This document shows positions 55,857-64,000 of a stretch of DNA of 64,000 nucleotides, piece after piece. Location of the stretch: the NCBI GenBank assembly GCA_937995335.1, contig CALKIH010000022.1, positions 1 through 64,000 on the forward strand. Reading direction: 5' to 3'. Within the stretch, counting starts at the first letter, position 1. Every line of letters begins with the position of its first letter. The position numbers were made by a program, and so were the translations under genes. Under the pieces are notes generated by a model. It was given only the letters and a program-made list of their open reading frames with translations. It was not told the origin of the DNA and did no database searches. The DNA comes from UBA2357 sp002344625. GTDB lineage: Bacteria > Pseudomonadota > Gammaproteobacteria > Burkholderiales > Rhodocyclaceae.

Positions 55857-56494
55857 TGGAACCCGTCAAGATCGTCGATGGGCTCGCGGTGCCGCTCGAC
55901 CGCGCCAATGTCGACACCGATGCGATCATCCCCAAGCAATTCCTGAAGTCGATCAAGCGCAGCGGCTTCGGTCCCAACTTGTTCGACGAGTGGCGCTATC
56001 TCGATCAGGGCGAGCCGGGCCAGGACTGCAGTGCCCGTCCGGTCAATCCTGATTTCGTGCTGAACGCGCCGCGCTACAAGGGCGCGCGGATTCTGCTCAC
56101 GCGCGACAATTTCGGCTGCGGCAGTTCGCGTGAGCACGCTCCGTGGGCGCTGGCGGACTACGGCTTGCAAGCTTTGATCGGGCCGAGCTTTGCCGACATC
56201 TTCTTCAACAACTCGTTCAAGAACGGTTTGCTGCCGATCGTACAGCCGGCGGCGGTGGTCGACACCTTGTTTGCCGAGTGCGAGGCGACCGAGGGTTACC
56301 GGCTGGTGATCGACCTCGCCGCGCAGACCATCACCCGGCCGGGCGGCGAGGTGCTCGGTTTCGAAGTCGACGCGTTCCGCAAGGAGTGCCTGCTCAACGG
56401 CTGGGACGACATCGGTCTCACCCTGCGCCATGCCGACGAGATCCGCGCCTTCGAGGCCAGGCGCCGCATCGAACATCCCTATTTCTTTTCCTGA
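55856..56494 (+). CDS. leuD: 3-isopropylmalate dehydratase small subunit
   Basis: LeuD (212 aa) is the swivel-domain partner of LeuC. The family motifs LDRANVDTDAIIPKQFLKSI and DNFGCGSSREHAPWAL are present and the length equals other betaproteobacterial LeuD proteins. Its ATG overlaps the stop of the entericidin gene by one base, and leuB follows after 33 nt. Confidence 0.97.
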   Translation: MEPVKIVDGLAVPLDRANVDTDAIIPKQFLKSIKRSGFGPNLFDEWRYLDQGEPGQDCSARPVNPDFVLNAPRYKGARILLTRDNFGCGSSREHAPWALADYGLQALIGPSFADIFFNNSFKNGLLPIVQPAAVVDTLFAECEATEGYRLVIDLAAQTITRPGGEVLGFEVDAFRKECLLNGWDDIGLTLRHADEIRAFEARRRIEHPYFFS

Positions 56495-56527
56495 GCCCAT
56501 GGCCGGAGAACTTTCGAGGAAGCGTCA

Positions 56528-57580
56528 ATGAAGATTTGCGTACTGCCGGGGGACGGCATCGGGCCCGAAATCATGGCCGAAGCGGTCAAGGTGCTGGAAG
56601 CGCTCGGGCTGGGCTTCGAAATGGAGACAGCCCTGCTCGGCGGTGGCGCGGTCGACGCGACCGGCGAGCCGTATCCGCAAGCCACGTCCCGGCTTGCCCG
56701 TGCCGCCGATGCGGTGCTGCTTGGTGCCGTCGGCGGGCCGCAGTGGGATGCGCTGCCACGCGAGCAGCGGCCCGAGCGTGGCCTGCTCGGCATCCGCAAG
56801 GAGCTCGGTCTGTTTGCCAATCTGCGTCCGGCGATCCTCTATCCGGAACTCGCGAACGCATCGTCGCTCAAGCCCGAAGTGGTTGCCGGGCTCGACATCC
56901 TGATCGTGCGCGAGCTCACCGGCGACATCTACTTCGGCCAGCCGCGCGGAATCGAGGTGCGCGACGGCGAACGTTACGGCTTCAATACCATGCACTACAC
57001 TGAAAGTGAGATTCGCCGGATCGGGCGGGTCGCGTTCGAGGCGGCCAGAAAGCGCAACCGGCGACTGTGTTCGGTGGACAAGATGAACGTGCTGGAAACC
57101 ACCCAGTTGTGGCGCGACGTCATGACCGAGCTCGCGCCCGAGTATCCGGATGTCGAGCTCAGCCACATGCTGGTCGACAACGCCGCCATGCAGTTGGTGC
57201 GTGCGCCCAAACAGTTCGACGTCATGGTGACCGGCAACATGTTCGGCGACATCCTGTCGGATGAGGCGTCCATGCTCACCGGTTCGATCGGCATGCTGCC
57301 GTCGGCCTCGCTCGACGAGAACGGCAAGGGCTTGTTCGAGCCTTCGCATGGTTCGGCGCCCGACATTGCCGGCAAGGGCGTGGCCAATCCGCTGGCGACG
57401 ATTCTGTCTGCGGCGATGATGCTGCGCTACACCTTCAATCAGGAAGAGGCTGCGGCGAAGGTCGAGCGTGCGGTCAAGACGGTGCTGGCGCAGGGCCTGC
57501 GGACCGGCGACATCCACGAGCCGGGTACGACCCGGGTCGGTACCCGTGAAATGGGCGACGCGGTGCGCGCGGCGCTCTGA
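56528..57580 (+). CDS. leuB: 3-isopropylmalate dehydrogenase
   Basis: LeuB (350 aa) oxidatively decarboxylates 3-isopropylmalate with NAD in leucine synthesis. It opens KICVLPGDGIGPEIMAEAV, contains RELTGDIYFGQPRG (substrate site) and the NMFGDILSDEASML and EPSHGSAPDIAGKG motifs that mark the NAD-dependent dehydrogenase. Standard length and family start. It is followed by asd after 27 nt. Confidence 0.97.
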   Translation: MKICVLPGDGIGPEIMAEAVKVLEALGLGFEMETALLGGGAVDATGEPYPQATSRLARAADAVLLGAVGGPQWDALPREQRPERGLLGIRKELGLFANLRPAILYPELANASSLKPEVVAGLDILIVRELTGDIYFGQPRGIEVRDGERYGFNTMHYTESEIRRIGRVAFEAARKRNRRLCSVDKMNVLETTQLWRDVMTELAPEYPDVELSHMLVDNAAMQLVRAPKQFDVMVTGNMFGDILSDEASMLTGSIGMLPSASLDENGKGLFEPSHGSAPDIAGKGVANPLATILSAAMMLRYTFNQEEAAAKVERAVKTVLAQGLRTGDIHEPGTTRVGTREMGDAVRAAL

Positions 57581-57607
57581 GACGCAATAGAGAACAGGAA
57601 GACGAAA

Positions 57608-58741
57608 ATGACAAAGGTAGGTCTGGTCGGTTGGCGTGGCATGGTCGGTTCGGTGCTGATGCAGCGAATGGCGGAAGAGGGTGATTTCGATCACATCGAG
57701 CCGGTCTATTTCTCGACTTCGAACGCCGGCGCTGCCGCTCCGGCATTCGGCGGCAAGACGTCGGGCGCGGCGCTGCAGCGTGCCGACGATGTGGCGGCGC
57801 TCAAGGCCTGCGACATCGTCATCACCTGCCAGGGCGGCGATTACACCAAGGCGGTCTATCCGCAACTGCGTGCCGCGGGCTGGAACGGCCACTGGATCGA
57901 TGCGGCGAGTGCTTTGCGCATGTCCGACGACGCGGTGATCATTCTCGATCCGGTCAACCTCGACGTGATCAAGGCCGCGCTCGCAAAGGGCGGGCGCAAC
58001 TGGGTCGGCGGCAACTGCACCGTTTCGCTAATGTTGATGGGGCTCGGCGGTCTGTTCCGTGCCGGACTGGTCGAATGGGTCTCGGCAATGACTTATCAGG
58101 CGGCCTCGGGGGCCGGGGCCCAGAACATGCGCGAGCTGTTGTCGCAGATGGGGGCACTGCACGACGCGGTGAAGGCCGAATTGGCCGATCCGGCCTCGGC
58201 GATTCTCGACATCGATCGCAAGGTCGCGGAGACGATGCGTTCGTCCGATTTTCCGGTGAAGAACTTCCGTGGTACCGCGCTGGCCGGCAGTCTGATTCCG
58301 TGGATCGATGTTCCGGTCGAACACGGTCAGTCGAAGGAGGAGTGGAAAGGTGGCGCCGAGTGCAACAAGATTCTCGGCAACCCGGCGTTCCGCAGTGCCG
58401 GGAGCATTCCGATCGATGGTCTGTGCGTGCGCATAGGCGCGATGCGTTGCCATTCGCAGGGCTTGACCATAAAGTTGAAGCGCGACGTGCCGTTAGGCGA
58501 CATCAACGGCATCATCGCCGGGGCCAACGAGTGGGTGAAGGTGGTGCCGAACGAGCGCGAGATCACCGAACGTGAGCTCACGCCGGCCGCGGTGACCGGT
58601 ACGCTGGCGATCCCGGTCGGGCGTCTGCACAAACTCGCGATGGGGCCGGAGTATCTGGGCGCCTTCACGGTGGGGGACCAGTTGTTGTGGGGGGCGGCCG
58701 AACCACTTCGCCGCATGCTCAGAATCCTGCTCGCACATTGA
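57608..58741 (+). CDS. asd: Aspartate-semialdehyde dehydrogenase
   Basis: Asd (377 aa) reduces aspartyl phosphate to the semialdehyde, the branch point to lysine/diaminopimelate, threonine and methionine. The NADP site VGLVGWRGMVGSVLMQRM is at the N-terminus and the catalytic cysteine in GGNCTVSLMLMG around residue 137. Length and start match the Gram-negative Asd type. It ends the leu operon in the usual betaproteobacterial order leuB-asd-fimV. Confidence 0.97.
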   Translation: MTKVGLVGWRGMVGSVLMQRMAEEGDFDHIEPVYFSTSNAGAAAPAFGGKTSGAALQRADDVAALKACDIVITCQGGDYTKAVYPQLRAAGWNGHWIDAASALRMSDDAVIILDPVNLDVIKAALAKGGRNWVGGNCTVSLMLMGLGGLFRAGLVEWVSAMTYQAASGAGAQNMRELLSQMGALHDAVKAELADPASAILDIDRKVAETMRSSDFPVKNFRGTALAGSLIPWIDVPVEHGQSKEEWKGGAECNKILGNPAFRSAGSIPIDGLCVRIGAMRCHSQGLTIKLKRDVPLGDINGIIAGANEWVKVVPNEREITERELTPAAVTGTLAIPVGRLHKLAMGPEYLGAFTVGDQLLWGAAEPLRRMLRILLAH

Positions 58742-58752
58742 GGAGTTCATGC

Positions 58753-58770
58753 AGGGCGCTTCGGCGCCCT
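58753..58770 (+). terminator. Possible terminator after asd (UUCG hairpin)
   Basis: AGGGCGC-TTCG-GCGCCCT is a perfect 7-bp stem with a stable UUCG tetraloop starting 11 nt after the asd stop. The following TGTCAT has no T run, so termination is doubtful; it may protect the mRNA end instead. Confidence 0.4.
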
Positions 58771-58943
58771 TGTCATGTCGGTCTGCCAGAGTTGCAGCGC
58801 GTGGAGCAGGCATTATTCCCTTATGAAATAAAGAATTGCTGCAACACATTGAAGAAAATGCTAGATTGTTAGGACCTCCGGACGAGGAATTTGGCGCCGG
58901 GGCATCTTGTTCCACGAAGTCGGCCGCCCGCCAAGGGTCCGCG

Positions 58944-61900
58944 ATGACATTGAAGAACGCTATGAAAAAAACATTCAAGGCCACCCTTATTGCAACCGCG
59001 ATCGCCGCCCTTCCGTTCGGGGCGGGTGCGGCCGGACTTGGTGCCGTCAATGTTTTCAGTGGACTCGGGCAGCCGCTGCGGGCCGAGATCGAAGTCAAGG
59101 CGACGCCGCAGGAATTGCAGTCGCTGACTGCCCGGGTGGCGGGCGTCGAAGCGTTCAGGCAGGCGAACTTCACGATGTCGCCGGTCATCAGCGATGTGCG
59201 GCTGAACATCGAGCGCCGTGGCGATCGTGCCTTCGTGAAGGTGAGCAGCGACAAGCCGGTGCGCGACCCTTTCCTCGATCTGGTGGTCGAGCTCAACTGG
59301 GCCGCGGGGCGCGTATTGCGTGAATACACCTTCCTGCTCGATCCGGTCGACACGGCGCGGCCGGTCGTGGCCGCACCGGCGGTCCCGGCGGCATCGCCGG
59401 CGCGACCCGCAGCAACGCCGCGCGCGGCGGCCCAGGCCCCGGCGCCGCGTGCGCAGGTCGTGTCGCCAGATACTTACAAGGTCGCACGCGGGGATACCTT
59501 GCGTGGAATCGCATCGCGTTTCCAGCAACCCGGGGCCAACCTCGACCAGATGCTGATCGCGCTACTGCGCGAGAATCCCGATGCATTCGAGGGCGAGAAC
59601 ATCAACCGGCTGCGCGCTGGCGCCATCCTCAGACTGCCCAGCGCCGAAAGTGCCGTTGCGACGGCGCCCGCGGCGGCCCGGCGCGAGGTGATCGCCCAGG
59701 CGGCGGATTTCGAGGTCTATCGCAACCGTCTCGCCGGCACCGTCAGGACACGCGTCGAAGGCGAGCGCCAGCCGACGCGCGAAAGCGTCGGCACCGTCGT
59801 GCCCAAGGTCGAGGCGCCGACACCGACGGCCGAGACGACCGACCGGGTCGAGGTTTCGGGTGGCTCGAGCGAGGTGCCGGCGTCGGCGGATGCCGAGCGC
59901 TTGGCGCGCCTGCAGGCACTCGAAGAAGAACTCATCGCACGCGAGAAGTCCTTGCAGGAGGCGAATGCCCGCCTGCTCGAGCTCGAAACCGTGGTACGGG
60001 ATCTGCAGAAACTCGTGGAGCTTCGGACCCAGGGCCTGGCGCAGATGCAGCAACAGGTCGCGCCTGCCCCGGCTCCTACACAAGTGCCAGTTACGCCGGC
60101 GCCGGTGGCGGCGGCTGTCGATGCCGAAAGCGACGAGGCGCTGCCCGATGTCAGGGATTTGCTCGCCGACGACGATGCTGGCCATGGTACTGCGGTGGCC
60201 GCGACGGGCGACGATGTGCCTCAGGAGCGCACCCAGGCGCCCGCGTCAGCGGCGCCCGCACCAGCGCCGGCGCCGGTTGCTGCGCTCGCGCCCGCCCCGC
60301 GCCCCGCGCCGCCGCCTGCGGCCCCTGTGCCTGCTCCCGCACCCGCCCCGAGCCTGCTCGACTCTATCCTCGATGATCCGATGCTGCTTGCCGGTGGCGG
60401 CGGTATCGCCGTTTTGCTGCTCGGGTTCGCGGCCTATCGGATGCGCCAGCAACGCAAGGACGGGGAGGGTAGTGATGGAGCACCGTCGATGCTGAGCGAA
60501 GATCAGACCGGCTCGCACTCGGTGTTCGGTGTCAAGGGGGGGCAGTCGGTGGATACCGGTGCGAGCAGCGTGCTGCACACCGATTTCAGCCAATCGGGGC
60601 TTTCGGCGATCGATGCGGACGAGGGTGTGGATCCGGTTGCCGAGGCGGATGTATACATGGCGTATGGGCGGGATGCACAGGCCGAGGAGATCCTGCTCGA
60701 CGCACTGAAGGTCGATTCCAGCCGCCCGGCGATTTACCTCAAGCTCCTGGAGGTCTATGCCGCACGGCCGAGCGTGAAGCAGTTCGAAGCCGTCGCGACC
60801 GACTTCTATTCGCGCACCGGTGGCCATGGCGACGAATGGAAGAAAGCCGCCGAGATGGGGCGCAAGGTCGACCCGGCCAACCCCTTGTATGCCGAGACTA
60901 CCAGGGTTCGGGTCGAAGAGGCGCCGATCACCGAGACTTCGAAGGAGCCGCCGGCGGCTGCCGTGGCAACGAGCGTGCCGGCAGCCGCCGCCGGTGTGGC
61001 GGTGGCCGGCCTGGCGGCGGCTACTTCGGCGCGCGGTGACGCGGTGGCGGAGCGGCCGGCTACCGATGTTTCGCTCGCGGATCTCGATTTCAGCAATGCT
61101 CCGGTCGAGCCGAGCGCGTCGCAGTTGAAGGCGACATGGACCGTTCCCGGGGATTTGCGCCAATTGAGCGAAGTCGTCGAGAACGGCGGCGACCGCGATG
61201 TCGCCAATGCCCTCGATATGGGGGCGATGGCGCCCGAGGCCGAAGAGAACCTGTTGCCGGAAGATCTCTCCGTGCTCGATTTCGATCTCGATGCGACCCC
61301 CGAACCCCTGCCGGTGCTGGAAAGCGAGCCCGTGGCGCCGCGCGTCGATACGACGTCCGGAGGCCTCACCTTCGATCTGGACATCGATGCCGACCGTGGT
61401 CTTGCGTTCGAACCCGCCGTGCCGCCTTCGGCCGCGTCCGCGGCTCAAGACATCAGCATGGACAAGACGGTGGTCGGCACCGAGCTGGATCTCGATATGG
61501 CCATTACCGGCGCCGATGCGGGTCTCGCTTTCGACATGCCGGGTGAATCTGCCAAGCCGTCATTGGCCAAGCCACGCGTCCAGCACGGTGGCGGTTCCGA
61601 TCAAGTCGTTACCCGGACGAGTGGCGGTGAAGATGCGAGTCTGAGTGCGACGGTGATTCAGGCCGATGTGATGAGGGATGACGATAGCGCCGAAATGGAC
61701 CTGGAGAAGACCGGGTTCGACAACAGCCTGCTCGACTTCGATTTCGATCTCGAAAGCTCCATACCCGAGCAGGTGGCCGAAGTTCGCCCGTTGGATCTTT
61801 CGAATATCGACCTCAATCTCGAGTTGCCCGATCTCCCGGGCCCGCCTCTGCCTGAAGTGCCTTCGACTCCGAGTGTCGCGAGCCTGGCCGACGAGGCGCC

Positions 61901-62072
61901 GTCCATTCTTCCCGATGCGAACCAGGAGGTGGACACCAAGCTCGATCTGGCGCGCGCATACGAAGAGATGGGGGACAAGGAGGGGGCGCGCGAGTTGATC
62001 GAGGAGGTCATTCGCGAGGGTAACCCGGAGCAGGTCGCCAGGGCGAACGAACTCCTTGCCCAGCTTGGTTAA
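58944..62072 (+). CDS. fimV: FimV-family pilus assembly / polarity hub protein
   Basis: A 1042-aa inner-membrane protein of the FimV/HubP family, which organises type IV pilus and polar machinery. A signal peptide (MKKTFKATLIATAIAALPFG) is followed by the FimV N-terminal domain, a LysM domain (about 177-235, starting YKVARGDTLRGIA), a coiled coil (about 313-370), a Pro/Ala-rich linker, one membrane helix (about 479-500), a long acidic cytoplasmic region and a C-terminal TPR-like domain (LARAYEEMGDKEGARELIEE). The start at 58944 is chosen; 58962 is possible. It lies between asd and truA, the known fimV-truA neighbourhood. Confidence 0.92.
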   Translation: MTLKNAMKKTFKATLIATAIAALPFGAGAAGLGAVNVFSGLGQPLRAEIEVKATPQELQSLTARVAGVEAFRQANFTMSPVISDVRLNIERRGDRAFVKVSSDKPVRDPFLDLVVELNWAAGRVLREYTFLLDPVDTARPVVAAPAVPAASPARPAATPRAAAQAPAPRAQVVSPDTYKVARGDTLRGIASRFQQPGANLDQMLIALLRENPDAFEGENINRLRAGAILRLPSAESAVATAPAAARREVIAQAADFEVYRNRLAGTVRTRVEGERQPTRESVGTVVPKVEAPTPTAETTDRVEVSGGSSEVPASADAERLARLQALEEELIAREKSLQEANARLLELETVVRDLQKLVELRTQGLAQMQQQVAPAPAPTQVPVTPAPVAAAVDAESDEALPDVRDLLADDDAGHGTAVAATGDDVPQERTQAPASAAPAPAPAPVAALAPAPRPAPPPAAPVPAPAPAPSLLDSILDDPMLLAGGGGIAVLLLGFAAYRMRQQRKDGEGSDGAPSMLSEDQTGSHSVFGVKGGQSVDTGASSVLHTDFSQSGLSAIDADEGVDPVAEADVYMAYGRDAQAEEILLDALKVDSSRPAIYLKLLEVYAARPSVKQFEAVATDFYSRTGGHGDEWKKAAEMGRKVDPANPLYAETTRVRVEEAPITETSKEPPAAAVATSVPAAAAGVAVAGLAAATSARGDAVAERPATDVSLADLDFSNAPVEPSASQLKATWTVPGDLRQLSEVVENGGDRDVANALDMGAMAPEAEENLLPEDLSVLDFDLDATPEPLPVLESEPVAPRVDTTSGGLTFDLDIDADRGLAFEPAVPPSAASAAQDISMDKTVVGTELDLDMAITGADAGLAFDMPGESAKPSLAKPRVQHGGGSDQVVTRTSGGEDASLSATVIQADVMRDDDSAEMDLEKTGFDNSLLDFDFDLESSIPEQVAEVRPLDLSNIDLNLELPDLPGPPLPEVPSTPSVASLADEAPSILPDANQEVDTKLDLARAYEEMGDKEGARELIEEVIREGNPEQVARANELLAQLG

Positions 62073-62156
62073 GCGAAGCCGCGCAGGCGGCGGTTGGCGG
62101 CGGCGCTCCGGCAGCGCGCGGCACGGCGCAACTGACAGGGCCGCCGCGAGCCGCGC

Positions 62157-62762
62157 ATGCACCCGGGGATATTGATCCTGGCGTGGATGGTCGCCGTGGG
62201 ACTGCTGCAGACGCTGGATCGGCTATCGTTGTGCGTGGCGGTCGCGCTGCTTGCGTGTGCGGCATGGGCCTACGCGCCCGAGCGTACCTGGCGGCTCGTG
62301 CGCCGGGTGAGATTCCTGTTGATCGCGATCGTGGTTTTCTTTGCGGGTTTCACACCGGGCGAAGCCTTGCTGGCCGACCTGCCGGTGCTCAGCCCGTCGC
62401 GAGAGGGTGCGGCGTTGGCGTTCGAGCATGCCGCCCGGTTGCTCGCGGTCGTGCTGGGGGTGGCGGTCCTGCTGCAGCACTTGCCGCCGGAGCGTTTGAT
62501 CGCCGGTTTTCTGGCCTTGCTCAGGCCCTTGCAGCGCGTCGGATTCCCCGCCGAGCGGGTCGCGGTCAGGACGCTGCTGGTGCTCGAGTTCGTCGAGTCG
62601 TCGGCCCCGCGGCAATGGCAGGCGTGGATCCATGATCGGGATGACGAGGTGCCGCCGCCGATCCGGATCATGGATGCCCGGTTCGGATGCGCCGATCGGG
62701 CCGCGCTGCTGGTGCTGCTCTCGATCGTCGTGGTCACGATCGTTGCGGCGGCCGGTGCATGA
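62157..62762 (+). CDS. Membrane protein resembling CbiQ/EcfT transmembrane components
   Basis: A 201-aa hydrophobic protein with four to five helices. The LLAVVLGVAVLLQHLPPERL and LLALLRPLQRVGFPAERVAV pattern recalls the EcfT/CbiQ type of energy-coupling-factor transporter, including the short amphipathic segments before the C-terminal helix. No ATPase or substrate-binding subunit is encoded next to it, so it may be orphaned or have a different job. It overlaps the start of truA by four bases (ATGA). Function not assigned. Confidence 0.65.
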   Translation: MHPGILILAWMVAVGLLQTLDRLSLCVAVALLACAAWAYAPERTWRLVRRVRFLLIAIVVFFAGFTPGEALLADLPVLSPSREGAALAFEHAARLLAVVLGVAVLLQHLPPERLIAGFLALLRPLQRVGFPAERVAVRTLLVLEFVESSAPRQWQAWIHDRDDEVPPPIRIMDARFGCADRAALLVLLSIVVVTIVAAAGA

Positions 62763-63553
62763 GGATCGCGTTTGGCGTCGAGTACGCCGGCAACGCCTTC
62801 GAAGGTTGGCAGAGCCAGCAGCATGGGCGCACCGTCCAGGATGCGCTCGAGCGGGCGATCGGGTTGATCGCCGGGCATCCGGTGCGGCTGCATTGTGCCG
62901 GGCGCACCGATACCGGCGTGCATGCCACGGTGCAGGTCGCGCATTTCGACACCTTTGCCGTGCGGCCTGTCTCGAGTTGGGTGCGGGGTGTGAACAGTCG
63001 CTTGTCGGGGCCGGTCAGCGTGCGTTGGGCGCTCGAGGTGGACGACACTTTTCATGCGCGCTTCCTGGCCAGCGCCAGACGCTATCGCTACATTCTGCAC
63101 AACAGCCCGGTTCGGCCGGCCTTGCTGGCCGGCAGGGTGGGGTGGTTTCATCCGCCGCTCCAACTCGACCGCATGTCGATGGCCATCGGCGCGCTCGTGG
63201 GGCGGCACGATTTTTCGGCGTTCCGTGCGGCGGGCTGCCAGGCCAAGTCGCCGCTGAAGATCATGCATGAGGCACGCGTGCAGCAAGAGGGTGAATATTT
63301 CATTTTCGACTTCCATGCGAATGCCTTTCTCCATCACATGGTGCGTAATCTGGTGGGGGCGCTGGTGTATGTCGGCAAGGGCCATCATTCGCCGGACTGG
63401 CTGGGCGAGGTCCTGCAAAATGGTGACCGCAGCCTGGCAGCACCGACCTTTCCGGCCGACGGGCTCTATCTTTGCGGGGTCGACTATCCCGATCGCTGGT
63501 CGCTGCCGGGGGAAGGGCGTATCATCCGCCTGCCTCGTCTCCCATGCGTCTGA
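62759..63553 (+). CDS. truA: tRNA pseudouridine(38-40) synthase TruA
   Basis: TruA (264 aa) modifies uridines 38, 39 and 40 of tRNA anticodon stems. The catalytic Asp is in AGRTDTGVHATVQVAHF, and HNSPVRPALLAGRVGWF and FHHMVRNLVGALVYVGKG-like family motifs follow. It overlaps the preceding membrane gene by ATGA, and trpF starts directly after its TGA. The truA-trpF coupling is known from Proteobacteria. Confidence 0.96.
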   Translation: MRIAFGVEYAGNAFEGWQSQQHGRTVQDALERAIGLIAGHPVRLHCAGRTDTGVHATVQVAHFDTFAVRPVSSWVRGVNSRLSGPVSVRWALEVDDTFHARFLASARRYRYILHNSPVRPALLAGRVGWFHPPLQLDRMSMAIGALVGRHDFSAFRAAGCQAKSPLKIMHEARVQQEGEYFIFDFHANAFLHHMVRNLVGALVYVGKGHHSPDWLGEVLQNGDRSLAAPTFPADGLYLCGVDYPDRWSLPGEGRIIRLPRLPCV

Positions 63554-64000
63554 ATGAACCGAACCCGTATCAAGATCTGTGGCCTGACACGCGTCGAGGA
63601 CGTTCACGCCGCCGTTGATGCCGGCGCCGATGCGATCGGCCTGGTGTTCTATCCCCCGAGTCCCCGTTTCGTGAGCTTCGAACGCGCGGCCGAACTGGTG
63701 CGGGCGGTGCCGCCGTTCGTGACCACGGTCGGGCTGTTCGTGAATCCTGCCCCCGATTTCGTGCGCGAAGCCTTGGCGCGGGTAGCCCTGCAGGTGTTGC
63801 AGTTCCATGGTGACGAGTCCGAGGCCGAATGCGCCGTGTTCGGCCGTCCCTGGATCAAGGCCGCAAGGGTACGACCCGGCATCGATCTGGTAGAATTCTG
63901 CGCTTCTCATCCGTCCGCTGCCGGCATTCTCCTCGATGCTTTCGTCGAGGGCTACGGCGGTGGCGGCAAGACCTTTGACTGGTCCCTGATTCCTGACGGA
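63554..64000 (+). CDS. trpF: Phosphoribosylanthranilate isomerase, 5' part
   Basis: The first 149 residues of TrpF, which rearranges phosphoribosylanthranilate in tryptophan synthesis. It starts MNRTRIKICGLTRVEDVHAA with the phosphate-binding KICG motif, has FYPPSPRFVS and continues to the window end through LLDAFVEGYGGGGKTFDW, all conserved. The ATG follows the truA TGA without a gap. The rest lies outside the window; trpB would be expected next. Confidence 0.95.
   Translation, partial: MNRTRIKICGLTRVEDVHAAVDAGADAIGLVFYPPSPRFVSFERAAELVRAVPPFVTTVGLFVNPAPDFVREALARVALQVLQFHGDESEAECAVFGRPWIKAARVRPGIDLVEFCASHPSAAGILLDAFVEGYGGGGKTFDWSLIPDG

Noticed and set aside
59340..60360. Pro/Ala low-complexity DNA in fimV as a possible repeat element
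   Set aside because: It encodes the usual FimV linker in frame; the repetition comes from Ala/Pro codons, not from a mobile or tandem DNA repeat.

Overview
The window is a gene-dense, GC-rich chromosomal segment that looks like a betaproteobacterium of the Rhodocyclales/Zoogloeaceae type (Thauera, Azoarcus or relatives). This placement is an inference from gene content and order: rpsU-yqeY-dnaG-rpoD followed by an Ile2 tRNA, hemA-prfA-prmC-grxD, leuC-(entericidin)-leuD-leuB-asd-fimV-...-truA-trpF, a glycogen cluster and a Gram-negative dedicated sortase locus. No phage, insertion sequence or CRISPR array is visible. Nearly all strand-opposite long reading frames are shadows produced by the high GC content.

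Layout. 1-1.2 kb: 5' part of dnaK and grpE on the minus strand, each with a good sigma-32 heat-shock promoter. 1.3-7.2 kb: an RND efflux operon (membrane fusion protein, pump, siderophore-interacting flavoreductase) divergent from a TetR-type regulator, with palindromes between them. 7.3-9.9 kb: a Ser/Thr kinase fused to a cyclic-nucleotide-binding-like domain and an EF-hand-type protein. 10.1-16.2 kb: hemA, prfA, prmC and grxD facing arfB, dbpA and a small winged-helix-like protein. 16.4-22.1 kb: a thioredoxin-like gene and the dedicated sortase system (class GN sortase and its VIT/vWA substrate, divergent from a response regulator/histidine kinase pair). 22.1-30.6 kb: an MFS transporter, pgi-glgX-glgC and a GH13 alpha-glucosidase. 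30.8-33 kb: an HDOD protein, a Sir2 protein, a vapC remnant and tRNA-Ile2. 33.1-37.8 kb: the macromolecular synthesis operon. 37.9-44.6 kb: tsaD, a BASS-family transporter, plsY, an S8 peptidase with two P domains, and 3-hydroxybutyryl-CoA dehydrogenase. 44.6-47.6 kb: trxA-rho, ferredoxin, CBS protein. 47.8-54.2 kb: fatty acyl-CoA ligase, an ilvBN-type acetolactate synthase operon with a valine-rich leader and attenuator, aroC, MFS. 54.3-64 kb: leuCDB with an embedded entericidin lipoprotein, asd, fimV, a membrane protein, truA and the 5' part of trpF.

The most distinctive unit is the sortase locus at 16.6-22.1 kb. It pairs one sortase with what seems to be its only local substrate and a private two-component system. 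The divergent control region carries helically phased palindromic repeats, the substrate's sorting motif departs from LPxTG, and the sortase's C-terminus overlaps the neighbouring thioredoxin-like gene tail to tail. The family is known from protein-family databases but its biology is essentially unexplored. The ilvBN leader, whose valines are almost all encoded by GTA in a GC-rich genome, is the clearest regulatory find; the leader is short enough to be missed by gene callers.
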